Source of the DNA: Tenrec ecaudatus
Taxonomy: Eukaryota > Chordata > Mammalia > Afrosoricida > Tenrecidae
Direction: 5' to 3'
Length of the DNA: 64,000 bases
NCBI RefSeq assembly: GCF_050624435.1
Contig: NC_134541.1
Coordinates: forward strand, 12,082,995-12,146,994
Both the position numbers and the translations under genes were made by a program. The notes beneath the pieces are model-generated. The model made no database searches and had not been told where the DNA came from. It saw only the letters and a list, made by a program, of their open reading frames with translations. How positions within the stretch are numbered: the stretch's first letter is position 1; each line of letters opens with the position of its first letter. Shown piece after piece: positions 11,262 to 23,880 of this stretch.

Positions 11262-11930
11262 TTACGAGAACAACATGCAGCTGTGAACTTCTGTTTCCCG
11301 CTTGGTGGGGTGGGATGACGCCGAAACTTGTGATGTTGAACACAGCTTACAAGGACAGGACTATAGGAAAAACTCAAATATATGAATGGTTTTCTTATTT
11401 CAAAAAAGGAAATGTCGATTGATGACAAATCCCAGAATATCCCTCAACTTCCTGAACTGACAAAAATACTGACCTATCATGCATTTGGAGTTGTTCCAAC
11501 AGGTCAGACTGTTAATCAAGCTTTTTATTTAGAGGTTCGGAAAAGATAGCGTAACAGTGTGCAACAAAAAAAGCCTGATTGTGGCAGACGGCCGCCTTGG
11601 CAATGTACCTGCTCACTCAGCCATCTCTGCACCAGTTTTGGGTAACAAACAAACAGCAGCATGCCTCTCTGGCCCCACATACCTTACTCTCACCTGGCCT
11701 CCCTCTGTGCTACTTCTTTTTGTTTCTGCAAATGAAGAGAGACATGAAAGGACAGCAACTTGATGAGTAGGAAGAGGTGAAGAAAAAAATGAGGGAGGTG
11801 CTCACGTCAGCCATCCAAAAAGTGTTTCCTAGAATGTTATCTCAGGTGTGACAAGTAATGAAAAGTACTTTGAAGGTGATAAAGTTGTTTTGTGAAAAAA
11901 ATTAAATACATAGCCTTGAAAAAAAATCTC
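11262..11930 (+). mobile_element. Decayed mariner (Tc1/mariner) transposase
   Basis: Broken frames translate to recognisable mariner transposase landmarks in the right order. There is an N-terminal helix-turn-helix-like stretch ending in a KKEMSIDDK-type linker (about 11,400), then GVVPTGQTVNQAFYLEV (about 11,490-11,540), then SPGLPLCYFFLFLQMKRDMK (about 11,690-11,755), which corresponds to the mariner catalytic block normally reading YSPDLAPCDFFLFP. The second-Asp region is degraded, several stops and frameshifts are present, and the copy is not functional. Terminal repeats could not be assigned. Confidence 0.75.
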
Positions 11931-12121
11931 TTATTTGGGGGGGAGGGTACCCCTCGTACCTATTTAAACCATAATTTTTATAGTACTTTGAAGATATCTT
12001 GAAATATGTGGATTTGATAAATTAAGATGATGTGCAGATGCTATATTTTTCAAAAGTACAGTTTAGTAAGAAAAACAATTTTTACTTATTAGAAAGGAGA
12101 AAGTAAGGATTAGTATTTGGA

Positions 12122-12270
12122 CAACCCATATCCATTGAGTTGATTCCCACTCACAGCAACCCTATGTAAGGGATTCTGAGGCCGGAACAGTTATGGGAGC
12201 AGAGTGCCTCTCCTTTCTCCCTTGGAATGGCTGGTGTGTCTTGTAGTTTGCAGTCCAATGCTTAATTGGG
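12122..12270 (-). mobile_element. AfroSINE copy, 5' truncated
   Basis: The tail (CAACCCATATCCATTGAGTT) and body are recognisable. On the minus strand the tRNA-like head is missing beyond about 12,270. Confidence 0.75.
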
Positions 12271-12879
12271 TACAGGAAAATTAAATGTAAAGAATTTTGA
12301 ATTTAAGGATATTTGAGAAATCATGTAAGTGACAGAATTGAAGTTATAAGACATTAAGTCATAAATGATTCCCTTAATTGAGGTGTAAGTATGTATGTAC
12401 AGAGATACACATAAAGTACACTCCAGTCTTTTCAAGTTGGTAATTGTGTTCCTATGATTAAGTACCAATAAAAAGCCCCCTTTCCCAAACCCCCGCCCCG
12501 AGTATTAGAGATGTAGTTTGAAGGCAATGCATGTAAGCTCCAAGAACTGACAAATCAGAATTGAATACTATTTAACTTAAGTTTTACTGAAATAAATAAC
12601 CTTAAACATTGTCATGAAATAGTGATGATTTTGAAATTGTCATTTTATATGGTTTAGAAGCCAATTTGTGGTTTACACCAAGGTGCCCGTGGGAGTCTTG
12701 TGCAGTAAGCTCCTCGCTCACCCTGGACCTTGCAGTGGAAAGTCCTTGTACTGTAAAGGCTGTCGTGAGGTCCATTGCCTTCTGCAGAAAGTAAAGCACT
12801 CTCGTGAGAGTTTGCCCCACACTTCTTGCCTCAGAGACATGGCGTGTGTGTGCATTAATAGACACTTTCCTCCCCTGAG

Positions 12880-12996
12880 TACCGTATATACTCGAGTATA
12901 AACCAACCCAAATATGCTCCGAGGCACCTAATTGTACCACAAAAACGCATTTAAAATGTGCTGAAATACTCAGCTTATACTCAAGTATATACGGTA
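12880..12996. mobile_element. Miniature inverted-repeat element with 26-bp ends
   Basis: The left end TACCGTATATACTCGAGTAT and the inverted right end match over about 26 bp with two mismatches, enclosing about 65 bp. The outermost TA on each side is compatible with a TA target duplication, as in Tc1/mariner elements. A diverged copy starts at 63,920. Confidence 0.75.
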
Positions 12997-13654
12997 ATTT
13001 AATTGTAGTGACTTGATGTCAGCTTCGTGTAAACATAAAAAAGTTTTTCTTCTCCTAGTTTTCAAGAGCTTGTGGTTTTAAGTCTGAGCATATTCTGTAT
13101 TTTGTTGGTGTGTGTCCCTGCCCCCAAATCTATTTACAGCTTTTATGTTGCTGGGGAACCTGGTATTTAAAAATTGATGAACGAAGTCTCACGCTGACTG
13201 AGTTTGAATGAATGCAGCTGGTCTTTTTGTGTGTACATGACACTTTTTCACCTTGAGCACTGAGCTACACCGTCCAAGTTTTGCCCAGCGTGAGGAACTA
13301 GGGACTTCCAGTTGGGTTTTTTTAACTTTTGTGCCTGATCTTGATAATTAGAAAGCTCGGTGATTCCTCCTCAGGTCTTCAGTGTAACACGTAACTGTTT
13401 TTTGTTGTCGTTCTGTCAGACTTGCCTTCAGTGTCTGCCAGTTTGGGAATCAGCTGAAGTGAGGATCCATATTCTGCTTCACTGAAAGGAGAAGACTCTT
13501 AACATACTAACTTTTTAAAAAAATGTGATATATGCAATATCAACTTGACCGTGTGGGGGAGGTGTGGCATATATAATAGGAAGCCAGGTATAAAGGGGGA
13601 TCCAGCTATGTGGAGTCACCATCTTGCTAGGCAGAGCGCAATTGTACTCTAAAC

Positions 13655-13859
13655 CAGTGTTTCCCACAGTGGGCCTTAACCACCCTTTGTAGGGGGTACT
13701 GCTGCATAAGCAGATACCTGCACTTTATCTAGAATTATGGTTTATGGTACAAAAGTTTGTCATTGCTAAGTTGGTTCTGGGTTTTGGGGGGAGGTGGTTT
13801 TGGTTTTGTTTCTTCCCAGAATGAGGGCACAATAAGCCACTTAAGTTTGGGAATCTATG
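13655..13859. mobile_element. hAT-type miniature element, copy 1
   Basis: A 205-bp element begins CAGTGTTTCCCA, and its reverse-complement end begins CATAGATTCCCA. It is flanked by the 8-bp repeat CTCTAAAC at 13647-13654 and 13860-13867. The 8-bp target duplication and CA...TG ends are hallmarks of hAT transposons. No coding capacity. Confidence 0.7.
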
Positions 13860-13867
13860 CTCTAAAC

Positions 13868-14050
13868 CAGGGGTCCTCAAACTTTTTAAACAGGGGAGCC
13901 AGTTTACTGCCCCTCAGACCCGTTGGAGGGCCGCCGGATTAGAGTTTAAAAAAACTGAACAAATTCATATGCACACTACACATTTCTTATTTTGAAGTAA
14001 AAAAACAAATGGGGCAAAAACACCCGCAGGCCGTAGCTTGAAGACGCCTG
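13868..14050. mobile_element. hAT-type miniature element, copy 2
   Basis: A 183-bp element has ends CAGGGGTCCTCAAACT and, inverted, CAGGCGTCTTCAAGCT (13 of 16 match). It is flanked by CTCTAAAC at 13860-13867 and 14051-14058. The internal sequence resembles mammalian non-autonomous hAT elements that begin with CAGGGGTCCTCAAACT. It abuts the previous element, sharing the middle target copy. Confidence 0.85.
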
Positions 14051-14389
14051 CTCTAAACTTTATAGGGTACAAAATTCTTATACTGGGTAGGAATTTGAAG
14101 GTGCATTTACAAGTTTCCTTGGTATTATTGGTCCCTGGCTTAATTCCTAGATGGTAGCTCCAGAAACCCTGGAACCTCTTAGAATTCAAAGTTAATCTCT
14201 ACACATCCTCTCCTGTAAGGGGATGGACCTGTAATTAAGTTAACTGGACTGTGTATGTGTCATGTTCCTTATAACATGCTTGATGCTTTTAGTAAGGACA
14301 AGGTGGAAGTCTAAAGGCCCCTTGCTGTCCTTTTTTTATGGCATAACGTAGTACTGATGGCTTGCTCATTTCATTTTGCAAGCCCTTTA

Positions 14390-14520
14390 TAAACCATTCT
14401 TAACTCTCCCAGGATTGCCCTTGTTTCACACGTAGGGAAGTTGAGGTACTTGCACTGTGCCGAGATGAAATGAGCTCAGTGGAATATAGGTCTGGGCTGG
14501 TTCCCAGGCCTCCTGGAGGG
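14390..14520 (-). repeat. MIR-like fragment
   Basis: Weak similarity to the MIR core on the minus strand (a counterpart of the 'GGAAGTTGAGGTACTTGCA' block). Highly diverged. Confidence 0.35.
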
Positions 14521-16489
14521 TGACATGAATGCATCAAAACTTCCTACTTGGGCTTCCGAGCTGGTTCGTTCTGGTTTGACCCCTGCTAAGAGTTTGCCTT
14601 TTCACCCCAGATACCTTGTATCCAAATCTGCATTAGAACAAAATCCCCAGGTGATTCTTAAGGAAATGTAAATTCTTTGCAGGGGTTCTAACCCACTGGG
14701 ACTAGATCTGAAGACTGCTTCCCTAGTGGTGGCCTGTGCTCACAGCCACAGATCCCTAATGAACTTTCCAGTTAAGGATGCTGGCCACACCACCAGCAGA
14801 GCTGAGGGAGGGTGTGTAAATTGTGCTAGTGGCCAGTAGTTGAAATTGTCTGTAGAGTACGCTAAAAAGAGCTTGTCTGTGGCCCCGTGTTTTGCCCAGC
14901 GTTGTAGCTTTGGCAGTCTTCTTGATAACTTTTGACCATGAGTTTGTCCTAAGCAGATGAACTACTAACTTTTTGCCCTTTCTGTCGTTTTCTGAAATCC
15001 CTGCACCTTGTTAAGACCTTGGAGACCTGCCTTCCCTTGCGAATGGGTTTGGTTCTCTTTTTGCAGTGGGAGCTGCAGGCACCTCTGTGAGTAGGCCCCT
15101 GCATGCTAACCTGTGTGAGGAAACTTGTGCCCAGCAGTAATGAGGGGAGTTAACAATGTCCCCTGGAATTGCACATTGAAACTGATAATACTCTCTTTTT
15201 GAAAGAATGATTAGGAACTGGAGGTGTCCTAATGTAAGAAGGACTCATAACCCTGACCCAAAGCCATTTACACGCCACCAGGGAACTACAGATACACTTC
15301 TACAGGGGAGCCAGGGCTGAGCCATCGAGTGATAAAACCTGCTCTCGTAAAAACTGCCTGGGCTTCTCCTTGACCCTAGGAAATGTTAGGAAAACTTGAG
15401 AATGTGGCTTAAATAAATCATTTTGTTAAGAGTGGTGGGGGGAGGAATATATTTCATGTTACTCAGAGAAAGTTATTTTCATGTAGTTTTGATAAAACAA
15501 AAGAAATTTAATACGGTATCAAAAATAGCTTGCTCTTTGTCTTCTGCCGTGTGGCTATGTTTCTGGAGTGGTTTTAAATGCACATATCTGAATGTTGTCT
15601 TCACTTAGCCTGTTTGTGATTTGTTTCTCTTAAGTCTCATAAGCCAGGTTGTCTGCCTGTATTGACGGCTAGCAATTCTGAGCCTATGGCTGACTTCGTA
15701 AGCAACAGTGTGCTGGAATCACTGTTTGCAGTGTTATGGCTCTGCATTGCCCATTGCACACTTTCTCTAAAACCTAAGTTGCTAGAAGTGTTTGCAGCTT
15801 TTTTCTTTTGTAAAGAAATGAAGCCTCGTGTCTTTATTCAAATAAAACTGTATTTGAACTTTAGTCTTGATAAAAGGGTAGGGTGCCAGACCTCTGCCTG
15901 GTCGTCCTTCACTTTGCCTGTCAGGCACCATTTTTTTTCTCCACAGCATGTTTTGTTCACATTGGTCTGTGGAAAACCCCACGGGCCGTCTGAAATCCAA
16001 GTACTCAGAGTCAGCAGCCACAGGATAGCAGGCTCCCGGACTAGTGTTTAAAGCTGAAAGTCCTCTTTCAAAGGGGGAACCGCATTTTAAGATATGTAGT
16101 GTGTGCATAATACAGATCATACCTTTGTGTATCTGAATTCAGCTAGGTTTATCGTGGGTAGTTGCGAATATTGTCCTGCATGGTGGGAAATGTTCTTTAA
16201 TGGCCATTGAGCATGTGAAGCTACAAGTAAGTTTCCTCTAACTTGATTGGCTCACATAAAGGTATTTAAAATGTTGTGTAAAAACACTTCTGTATTATAT
16301 GTAAGTATGAATACACATTATGTGTGTTGGAACAGGTGTTGTCATGGCAACCACATTGGATTCTCAGAACGATAACATTACAGTGTTATTTAAAGACCAT
16401 CTTTTGATATGAACTCGTAATTTTCAAAGTGATTATTGTAGGATCTGTTCTAGTTTGAGGTAATGGTACCTGTTTGAAGCAGTAGCTTT

Positions 16490-16665
16490 CCATCATCTCA
16501 TTTAATCCTAGTGTCTTTACAGTATGGTAGACTAGAAGGAAATGGAGGACTTCAGCTAAGTAACACTCCTGGTCGCTGCTTGTAAATGGCATAGCCAAGA
16601 TTTAAATACAGGTCTGTTCTTTCAGCTCTGGGACTGGATTCTTAATCACTACATCTGACTTTTTC
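16490..16665 (-). repeat. MIR SINE
   Basis: On the minus strand this matches MIR. On the plus strand it reads CATCTCATTTAATCCTAG, then AGCTAAGTAACACTCC, GGCATAGCCAAGATTTAAA and finally TTCTTAATCACTACATCTGA, the usual order of MIR landmarks. Confidence 0.75.
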
Positions 16666-16736
16666 TTTTTTCTTGCATGAAAAGAAAGGCTGTATGGTAT
16701 CCCCCTCCTGTTAGGGAATTATGAAGATACAAAACT

Positions 16737-16855
16737 GGGGAGACCCTCCCTGTGGGTTTCCCAGACTAACTGTTTACGGGAGTAAGAAGCCCTGATTTCG
16801 AACTGACCTTTTGGATTGCAGCCCAACATTGTAACCACTATACCACCAGGGCTCC
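16737..16855 (-). mobile_element. AfroSINE copy, 3' truncated
   Basis: It ends in ACTATACCACCAGGGCTCC on the plus strand, the reversed SINE head. The RTE-like tail is missing. Confidence 0.8.
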
Positions 16856-17321
16856 CCTTATGTTTGAAGATAGGCCATTTTTTAATTCTTATTTTTCTTC
16901 TTTTTTTTGCTTGTGGATAATAGGTCATATACAGATTGCCCTTGCAAGGCATCGAGTCTTGGAGGAATGGAAACAGGAAACCCAGGAGGAAGTGGGACGA
17001 GTGGTGATGTTGCATTAAGACAGTGGCCATATGTGCGATGAAAGAAAGTGCGTGAACTGTTCCAGTGTCTGCCTGGTGAATTTTAAAGATAATAATGTAG
17101 TCTTGACTAGAAAATACAAATCCTGATTTAGACGTCCCCTGGGATCTTTCTTTCCCCCTTGCTTTTGCTATCATTTCAATCTCTTGCCTCACACCTAAGG
17201 TTCTGGTGTTTTCACACACCTCCTGGGTCTGGAATGAATGATCACCCTCAGGTGGTCATCCTGACTGTTGGCTGTGTCTGGTATGCTCTCCTCTTTAAAT
17301 GACTTCCTCCGGCCCTTCTCT

Positions 17322-17465
17322 CTTTTTTTTTAAACGTTTTATTGGGGCCTCATACAACTCTTATCACAATCCATGCATACATCAATTGTGTAAAGCACAT
17401 CTATACATTCATTGCCCTTGTCATTTTCAAAACATTTGCTCTCCATTTAAGCCCTTTGCATCTTC
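17322..17465 (-). mobile_element. L1 3' end
   Basis: The reverse complement of the L1 tail also present at 50,580-50,720 and 56,120-56,276. Shared landmarks are TTATTGGGGCCTCATACAAC and TCTTATCACAATCCATGCAT. The T-run at its start is the reversed poly(A). Confidence 0.85.
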
Positions 17466-18949
17466 TTAATGGGACCTGCTGAACACCCTCAAGTTAATCC
17501 TCTTAAAGTGCCATTAGTTCCTGGAGTGGTTCTCTCCTTCTTGTTGTCTGTATTATCTCCTCAGAGTCCCACAAGACTCATACTTCACATCAACGGTCCT
17601 CCATCTTGCCCTGCCCTGCCCTCCCAACCTGGCTACTCCTCTTTACTCCTAAGGTTGACTTAGCAGCCGCTGGGTCTGGGTAGTAGGTCCTAGAACGTAC
17701 TCCCCTGCCTCTGGCACTGTGCCAGCTTGGTTTTTGCAGAGGCTGCAGATTCTCTACCTGACTTAGCAGGTCCAGCCTGGCTGCTCCTTCTGGCTCCCCT
17801 GTCCCCTGCTGAGAACATGGCTCCCTCTTTGTGGTGACCATTTATTCAGTCTGCATCTACTGACTAGCTAAAGAGAGAGAGAGAGCAGGGAGGACAGGCC
17901 AAAACCCGTACCTCAATGGCGCCTTCTTTGTCTGAATGAAGTAGCAGGCACCCTTGCCCTCCTGTGTATTCAAGGCTGGCAGTTGAAATCAGGAAAATTA
18001 ATCTTTGCTGGGGAAAAGAAAGATGCATCATAATTTTCCTCCCAGAGATTATTTTAAGTACTTATTAAATGTGTGGTAGATAATTAAGTATTTCGGTTAT
18101 TTCAACAGTCTTTACATGTGTAGTTCGGTGATTTTAAATGTATATTCATTGGCTATTTTAACGATTGCTGAATTTTCCTGTCACCTTGAACCAAAGCTCA
18201 GTGTTTCAAACACAGTGATTCTTTCCCCCAGCAGTGATTGTACAGGCAGAACTCACTCACTCACGGCAGCCATCACTTTCAGTTTTATTTATTTACTTAT
18301 TTATTGGGTCTCTCCTCTGTTTGCAGTTCTGTCCTTGCAACTCCTTGGGAAAACATGGTGAGTTGGAAATGTAACACAGGAGAATCCTCGGGTCATCTTT
18401 TCTGTTCTAGAATCATTTTACTTTTGCAAAACTAAAACGAGCTGAGCTTCTCAACTGGGTTAAATCCATATTAGTTCAGATTGGTGGTCTAGAGCCTTTG
18501 ACTTGCTAAAAAGGATGGGTGTGTCTCACTGCCTCTGGCCTCTTGGAGTGGAGCCATAAAGGAGCTCTGATTTTTTAAAAAATATTTTAACAGATTAGGG
18601 CTATTCACTTTCATTGAACACACAGAGACATTAAATTATTATTTTATTTAACCCACTATGGCCAAAATATTGTTGTTTTCACATGTAACCCCATATTCAA
18701 AGGATTCTTGGTTGATAGTTTACATTCAATTTTTTTTTCCATACTAAGTCTTGGGAATCCAGAATGTCTTTTATATTAATGCAGATCAGTTCAAGCCAAG
18801 CCACATTTTAAGAGCTCAATAGACATTTGTGACTTAGTGTCTAATTAATTAAAAAATATAGAATCCTTTCCCAAAAAAATCTAAGCTGAAGGTCGGAGCT
18901 ACTGAGTGTGTTTGACTCACCAACTTCCTGTTAGCAGCCTAGCACTTCA

Positions 18950-19420
18950 TTCAAAGTGTACAGTTCCAATGAGATATCTTATAAGCACCTTTTGCAGCCA
19001 TCATTACAACCAATGTTTATAACATATCCCTAAAAGAAACCTCTTTGCTATTAACAGTCACCCTCTGGCTTTTTCCCCGCCCCACCCAAAAAAAGAAAAA
19101 CCTTCCCCAAGTCTTTGACAAACTTTTGTGTCTATTGTCTTTGGGTTTGCTTATTTTGAATATCCCTCTAAGTGGGTTCATAAAATTAAAGCCTTTTGAG
19201 ACTGGATTCTTCAACTTAGCATCGTGTTTTCAAGGTTCATGGTGTAGTTACCATAACAGTTCCTGGTTCCTTTTTAGGGCTGACTAATACTCCATTGTAG
19301 GCTGTGCTACATTTTCTTTATCCATCATTTGATGGATATTTCGGTGGTTTCCACGTGTTGGCTATTATGAATAATGCCATAAACATGCATGTAGTTACGG
19401 ATTTTTACTGACTTTTGTTA
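18950..19420 (-). mobile_element. Old L1 3' region
   Basis: It contains ACTAATACTCCATTGTAG, then TTTATCCATCATTTGATGGA and TTGGCTATTATGAATAATGC, the antisense form of a common mammalian L1 3' region. The 5' limit is approximate. Confidence 0.75.
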
Positions 19421-22400
19421 ACAGCAAAAGAACTGTTACTTGACTAGCATCATGTGGCTCCTACCTTCTAGAAAAGGAGAAGAATCATCGAAATCTTGAC
19501 TTTTCCCAGGTGATCCTCAAAGGATTTGGTTGGAGAGCTTCAGATAGTGGGATAATAATAGAGCCAGGGGATGTATCTGTTTTTCAAAGTGACAACTGGT
19601 TTGGCTTATTTATTATTTGAGGTTACTGGGCTGTGGTTGTCCATTATATGATTTCGATTGGAAGAGTTTCTCGGGCGGGACTGGTGACTGTTGGCCCCGT
19701 GACGACGGGAAGCGTGCCTTGGGCAAGCACTCGCAGAGCCCAGTTCTTGTCCCCCCCCCAGCCTCCGAACTGGGTGCAGGTCCTCAACCTCTGTATCGCT
19801 GCTTTGAACTGGTTGGCTGGACTGGTTAAGGTCATTCCAACCTTGAGTATGGATGTTCTAGTATTTGCTCTCTCCAATGCATGTATATTACACAGTGGGC
19901 TGGTGTTTGGGTGGTGGGGGTGAGTGTAGAACACCCATCATGCCCTCTCCTGGAGTAATGGGAGGAGCTTCACATCCGAGATCTGGAACTAGGGCCTTAG
20001 GCCAATTGCTAATCTGTAAAATGAGCATGGTTTAATTCAGCAAACTTTAGATGCAGTGGTTCATGGTGCTGCTTTTCCTAAACATTTCCATGTGCACTGT
20101 GATTTCGAATCTCTGACTTCTGCTGCTTGAGGCCTCTGCTGAACCAGTTGTTCCTTTTTCTTTGCAGCTGAGCTGCCCCTATAATATGGGAAGACAGGGA
20201 AGCCTCATGGTAGCCACTTCTGATCAGATGCAGAGTCAATAAATGCCAGGGTTTGGCCAGGGAAGTTTCCGTTTCTCCAGAGCTGGGCAACTCATGCTTT
20301 AAAAAAAAATTTTTTTTAAGCACACATTTTAAAAGGAAAAAAAGATTGTAGTTGATTAGAGCACGTGTAAAGTAGCTGCCGCCAACGCAAAATGCACTCA
20401 GGGAGCATCAATCGTTTAAAGGTGACGTCCAAAAATCTGGGCTTTGGCATACTTCCTACTCTCTTGATGAGGACAGCACACCTGAACAGCAGTTCCTTCA
20501 GGGCGCTGGAGATGGACATCCTGGAGGGGTAGAATAGCCTGTGAGGTGACAGGGAGAATGGTGTGCTGTGAATAATTAATTTGGGGGAGAGGGAAAGGCT
20601 TTGGAGTGGGGCGTCTCGATGGCTCATTGCTGAACTACGAGCGACTGATGGGTTACAAGACGTGGTCAATACCGCTGTCTAACATGCACAGAGCGGCCCA
20701 GTGAGACGACGTTTTCCCTCGCTAGAGGGTCCAGGCAGGAGTTATTTGTAGAAAGGAGCCACACATTGTTTACAGAAAAGTGGCAGTGTTTTCCGGTCAC
20801 CAAACATGCAGGATGCTATTTATATTTAGACAGACTCTTTGCCAACTAAATGTTATTAAAGTGATAAAGAATTACCAAATATTAAAAGAATTTAATAATT
20901 GACGTGATTTAAAACTTGAAACAAATTAGGTGTTTTTCCTGCCTAAAGTGAAAGCGATTTTGTGCTTGAAATGTTTTAAATTGTTTATCATGCTGCAAGA
21001 ATAAAGTCTTTTGCAATTAATAGTTGAGTATGCAAGAAAACAAATTGAATACACTTCCTGCCTTTTTTGTCTTCAACAGTGTTCTACATTTGATACTATT
21101 CTTCAGATTTCAATTTTGGTACAAATGTGCCATTGTTTACAAAGGGTTTCTCTTTCAAATCCGCTTGGCCTTTCCAGAGTGTCCCCTCTTTTAACCTTAA
21201 CACTGCTGTACATTTCCCAGTAAGATTTCGAAGCAAAACTGTCTTTCCTTCATCATGGAGCACAGTGATACTTCTTGGTCCAGTAGTAGAGCATTCTGCC
21301 CCTAGACAACAGAATTACTTGTTCAATGGTGTTTGGGATTGGGGAGAGAGGAGGTGGAGATGGCGGTAGAGTTACCCTTTTAAAAAAAGTTTTGAAAGAG
21401 CCTCTGACATCTGAAAGGTCTTTTGCCCAAACTCTAGCAGAGTGAGCACGCAGCAGCTTCTGTTCTGTGCTGTGTTTTCAAAGGTGGAGTGGAGTGGTGA
21501 TTACGCCCAGGCTGAACATGGGCTCTTCATAGGCATGCATACTCATGCAAGGTTTACGCAATAAAATGATACAGCATTAAATATATTGCTGTGGGGGAAA
21601 GCAGGGGAGATATAAGGGTGTGTAAGCAAGAGGGTGCTTTCTTTCTATAGTTTTGATCTTAATTGGACCGAATTGTTTCCCCAAAGACAAGATCTGTGTT
21701 TTAACTGTGGTCATAGATAGCAGCACAGTACCTGACCACTCTGATCCTCTTAGGGAGGCTTCTTAAATAAAATGCCTTGTCCCACGGAGGGAACTGCCCG
21801 CACAGCTTATCATTCTTTAGTTAGATCTGTGCTTTCAAGAAACTTCCAAAGAAGCTGACTCTTTAACCTTAGCATAGATTCTAAGATATCACGAAAATGC
21901 TTGCATCAGCATTAATTGGAGCACTTGGTTTTAAGTTCAGTAATTCTGAGCCAAACATCTGTGTCTGCACTTCTTACAAATTGTGTTGTTACCAAAGATG
22001 AAATTGTAATAGCTTGAACATCTTCCTAAATTTTTTTGGTGCAGAAGCAGCAGCTACCAATTTCATTCATAGTGTCATCATTTCCAGCCTTTGGTTCATG
22101 AACTGATCTTTAGGGGTACTGTAAAGGATCTTGTAACTTCAAATTCTGGTCAGATTGTAGTTTTATTTAGGGGAGAGATTTTGAGTAATCTTTGTAGAAT
22201 TATGGTATAGCCATCAAATGTCTAACTCTGGTTGATGGCTCCAGTAGGTCCAGATTCTGCATAGCAGTTGGCTACCTGGGCATCCATTTGCACGGGGCGT
22301 TGTTTAGATTGGTGATTATTTCAAGGAGAGGCTTCAGAGCAAAGCACTTTCTCCTCTGACCCATTTGAGTATTTCCATTCTTTCATATATGTATTTTTTG

Positions 22401-23084
22401 TTTTATTTTTTAAGAAAAATTTAAGTCTTTTTTGGACTAAGCAGTTTATGTATAGGTGCTATAGAAAAAGCTGTATGCCTCTGGCTAGCACCTGGTGTGT
22501 GTAGTATTAAGGTATTTCTTACCATGAGAAATGTAGCCTTGCATTATTATTAGTACACCGTAGTTGTTGCTCTGGGTAGAGATTTTGGCTCCCTAAGTAT
22601 TAGGAAGTCGCTATACCCACAGTGGATAGAAACCAGGACATTATGGTAGTTGTTGCTAAATATTGTGACTTGTTAAATTAGTACTAAACACTTTTACCAG
22701 GGGTTTGGAAAACTTTAAATAATAATGCCGACTTGTTTGGGGTGTCCCCCCCACCACCACCAAGTTTGTTTTTTGTTTTTTTTTTGAAGATGCCGTGTTG
22801 AACACTTAGGTAACTTTAAAATATAATATGGACAAGTTTGATTTCGTTTTCTCTCTTGGCTTATTGCCTGGTCGAGAAGTTTAAGGATTGCTTCCTTTTC
22901 TTTGATAACTTTCCAATGGCACAGTTCTGTTGACCTCAGGCCCACATATGCTTTTTCTGCTTGTCTTCAGCTCCTGATAGTGGGGCTGTATCTGGTAGCT
23001 TAGCAGAGGTACTACATGGGCAACCCACATTGGGGCTGTGTGTCAGGTCCTACAAGTTTTTCCTTGAGCCTGCTGACTAGAGCC

Positions 23085-23420
23085 AGAGTTTGGGGCAGAG
23101 CTGTTGTATTACCAGAGAATACTGAATGTGCCATGGACTGCCAGAAGCAGAAGACCCAACAAGTCTTCTCTTGGAAGGAGCACGGCCAGAATGCTCCTGG
23201 AAGTGAGGGCTTCAGACATGTTAGCAGGATCGTGTTAAGCATCGTGCTTAGTGAAAGTGGCTGGCCACCAAGAAAAGAAGCTCCTGGAGGAGATGGATTG
23301 ACACAGTGGCTGCACAAACTCAAGCACAGCAATGATGAGGCTGGCGCAGGACTGGGCAGTGTTTAATTCTGTTGCACATTTAGTTGCTATGAGCCAGAAC
23401 CAACCTGGTGGCACAAAGCA
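23085..23420 (+). mobile_element. RTE LINE 3' end
   Basis: A broken frame includes MLAGSC- and VPWTARSRR-like segments of the RTE/BovB ORF2 C-terminus. It is followed by GATGGATTGACACAGTGGCT, GGCGCAGGACTGGGCAGTGT and GTTGCTATGAGCCAGAACCA, the afrotherian RTE tail from which AfroSINE tails derive. Confidence 0.8.
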
Positions 23421-23701
23421 CTAGCATTGGTCCATAAATTACTGTAATTAGGTATCTCAGTTCTTCGCCAATTTGGTTAAGTAAAGCTCATAATCATTGC
23501 TGTGTACTGCCTCACTGTGCCCCACTCTTTTCCCCCGTACAGATCTCGAGTAAAGGAGTAACTTTTTTGATGAGGGAAGGGAGGGAGCATGTATTTAAAT
23601 TCATTTGTAACTTTGGGCTGTGGCTGTCACATTTTTATTTTGTCCCACTGGTGCTTTCCATGTAGGGGTGTGGCCACAATGTGTAGATACCAATATAAGA
23701 A

Positions 23702-23880
23702 GCCAAACCCGAATGTAAACCCATTGCCATTCAGTTCAGTCCGATTCTTAGGAGCCCTACGAGGCAAAGGAGAAGTGCCCTGCCCAGGGTCTCAAGGCTA
23801 CAGTCTTGACAGAAGCAGGCTCCACAGCTTTCTCTTGGGCAGCAGCTGCTGAGAGCTTAACCATTACCACCAGGAATCCT
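23702..23880 (-). mobile_element. AfroSINE copy
   Basis: Plus-strand order is tail (CCCATTGCCATTCAGTTCAG), body, and reversed head TTACCACCAGGAATCC. Confidence 0.8.

Noticed and set aside
21265-21320. SINE head-like segment (CCAGTAGTAGAGCATTCTGC)
   Set aside because: Only a short A-box resemblance; no body or tail follows.
22775-22825. Candidate second non-coding ADNP exon after the T-rich tract near 22,780
   Set aside because: The tract and an AG are present but the following donor is weak. Several equally weak candidates exist (near 9,740, 10,485 and 26,310), so none was called.
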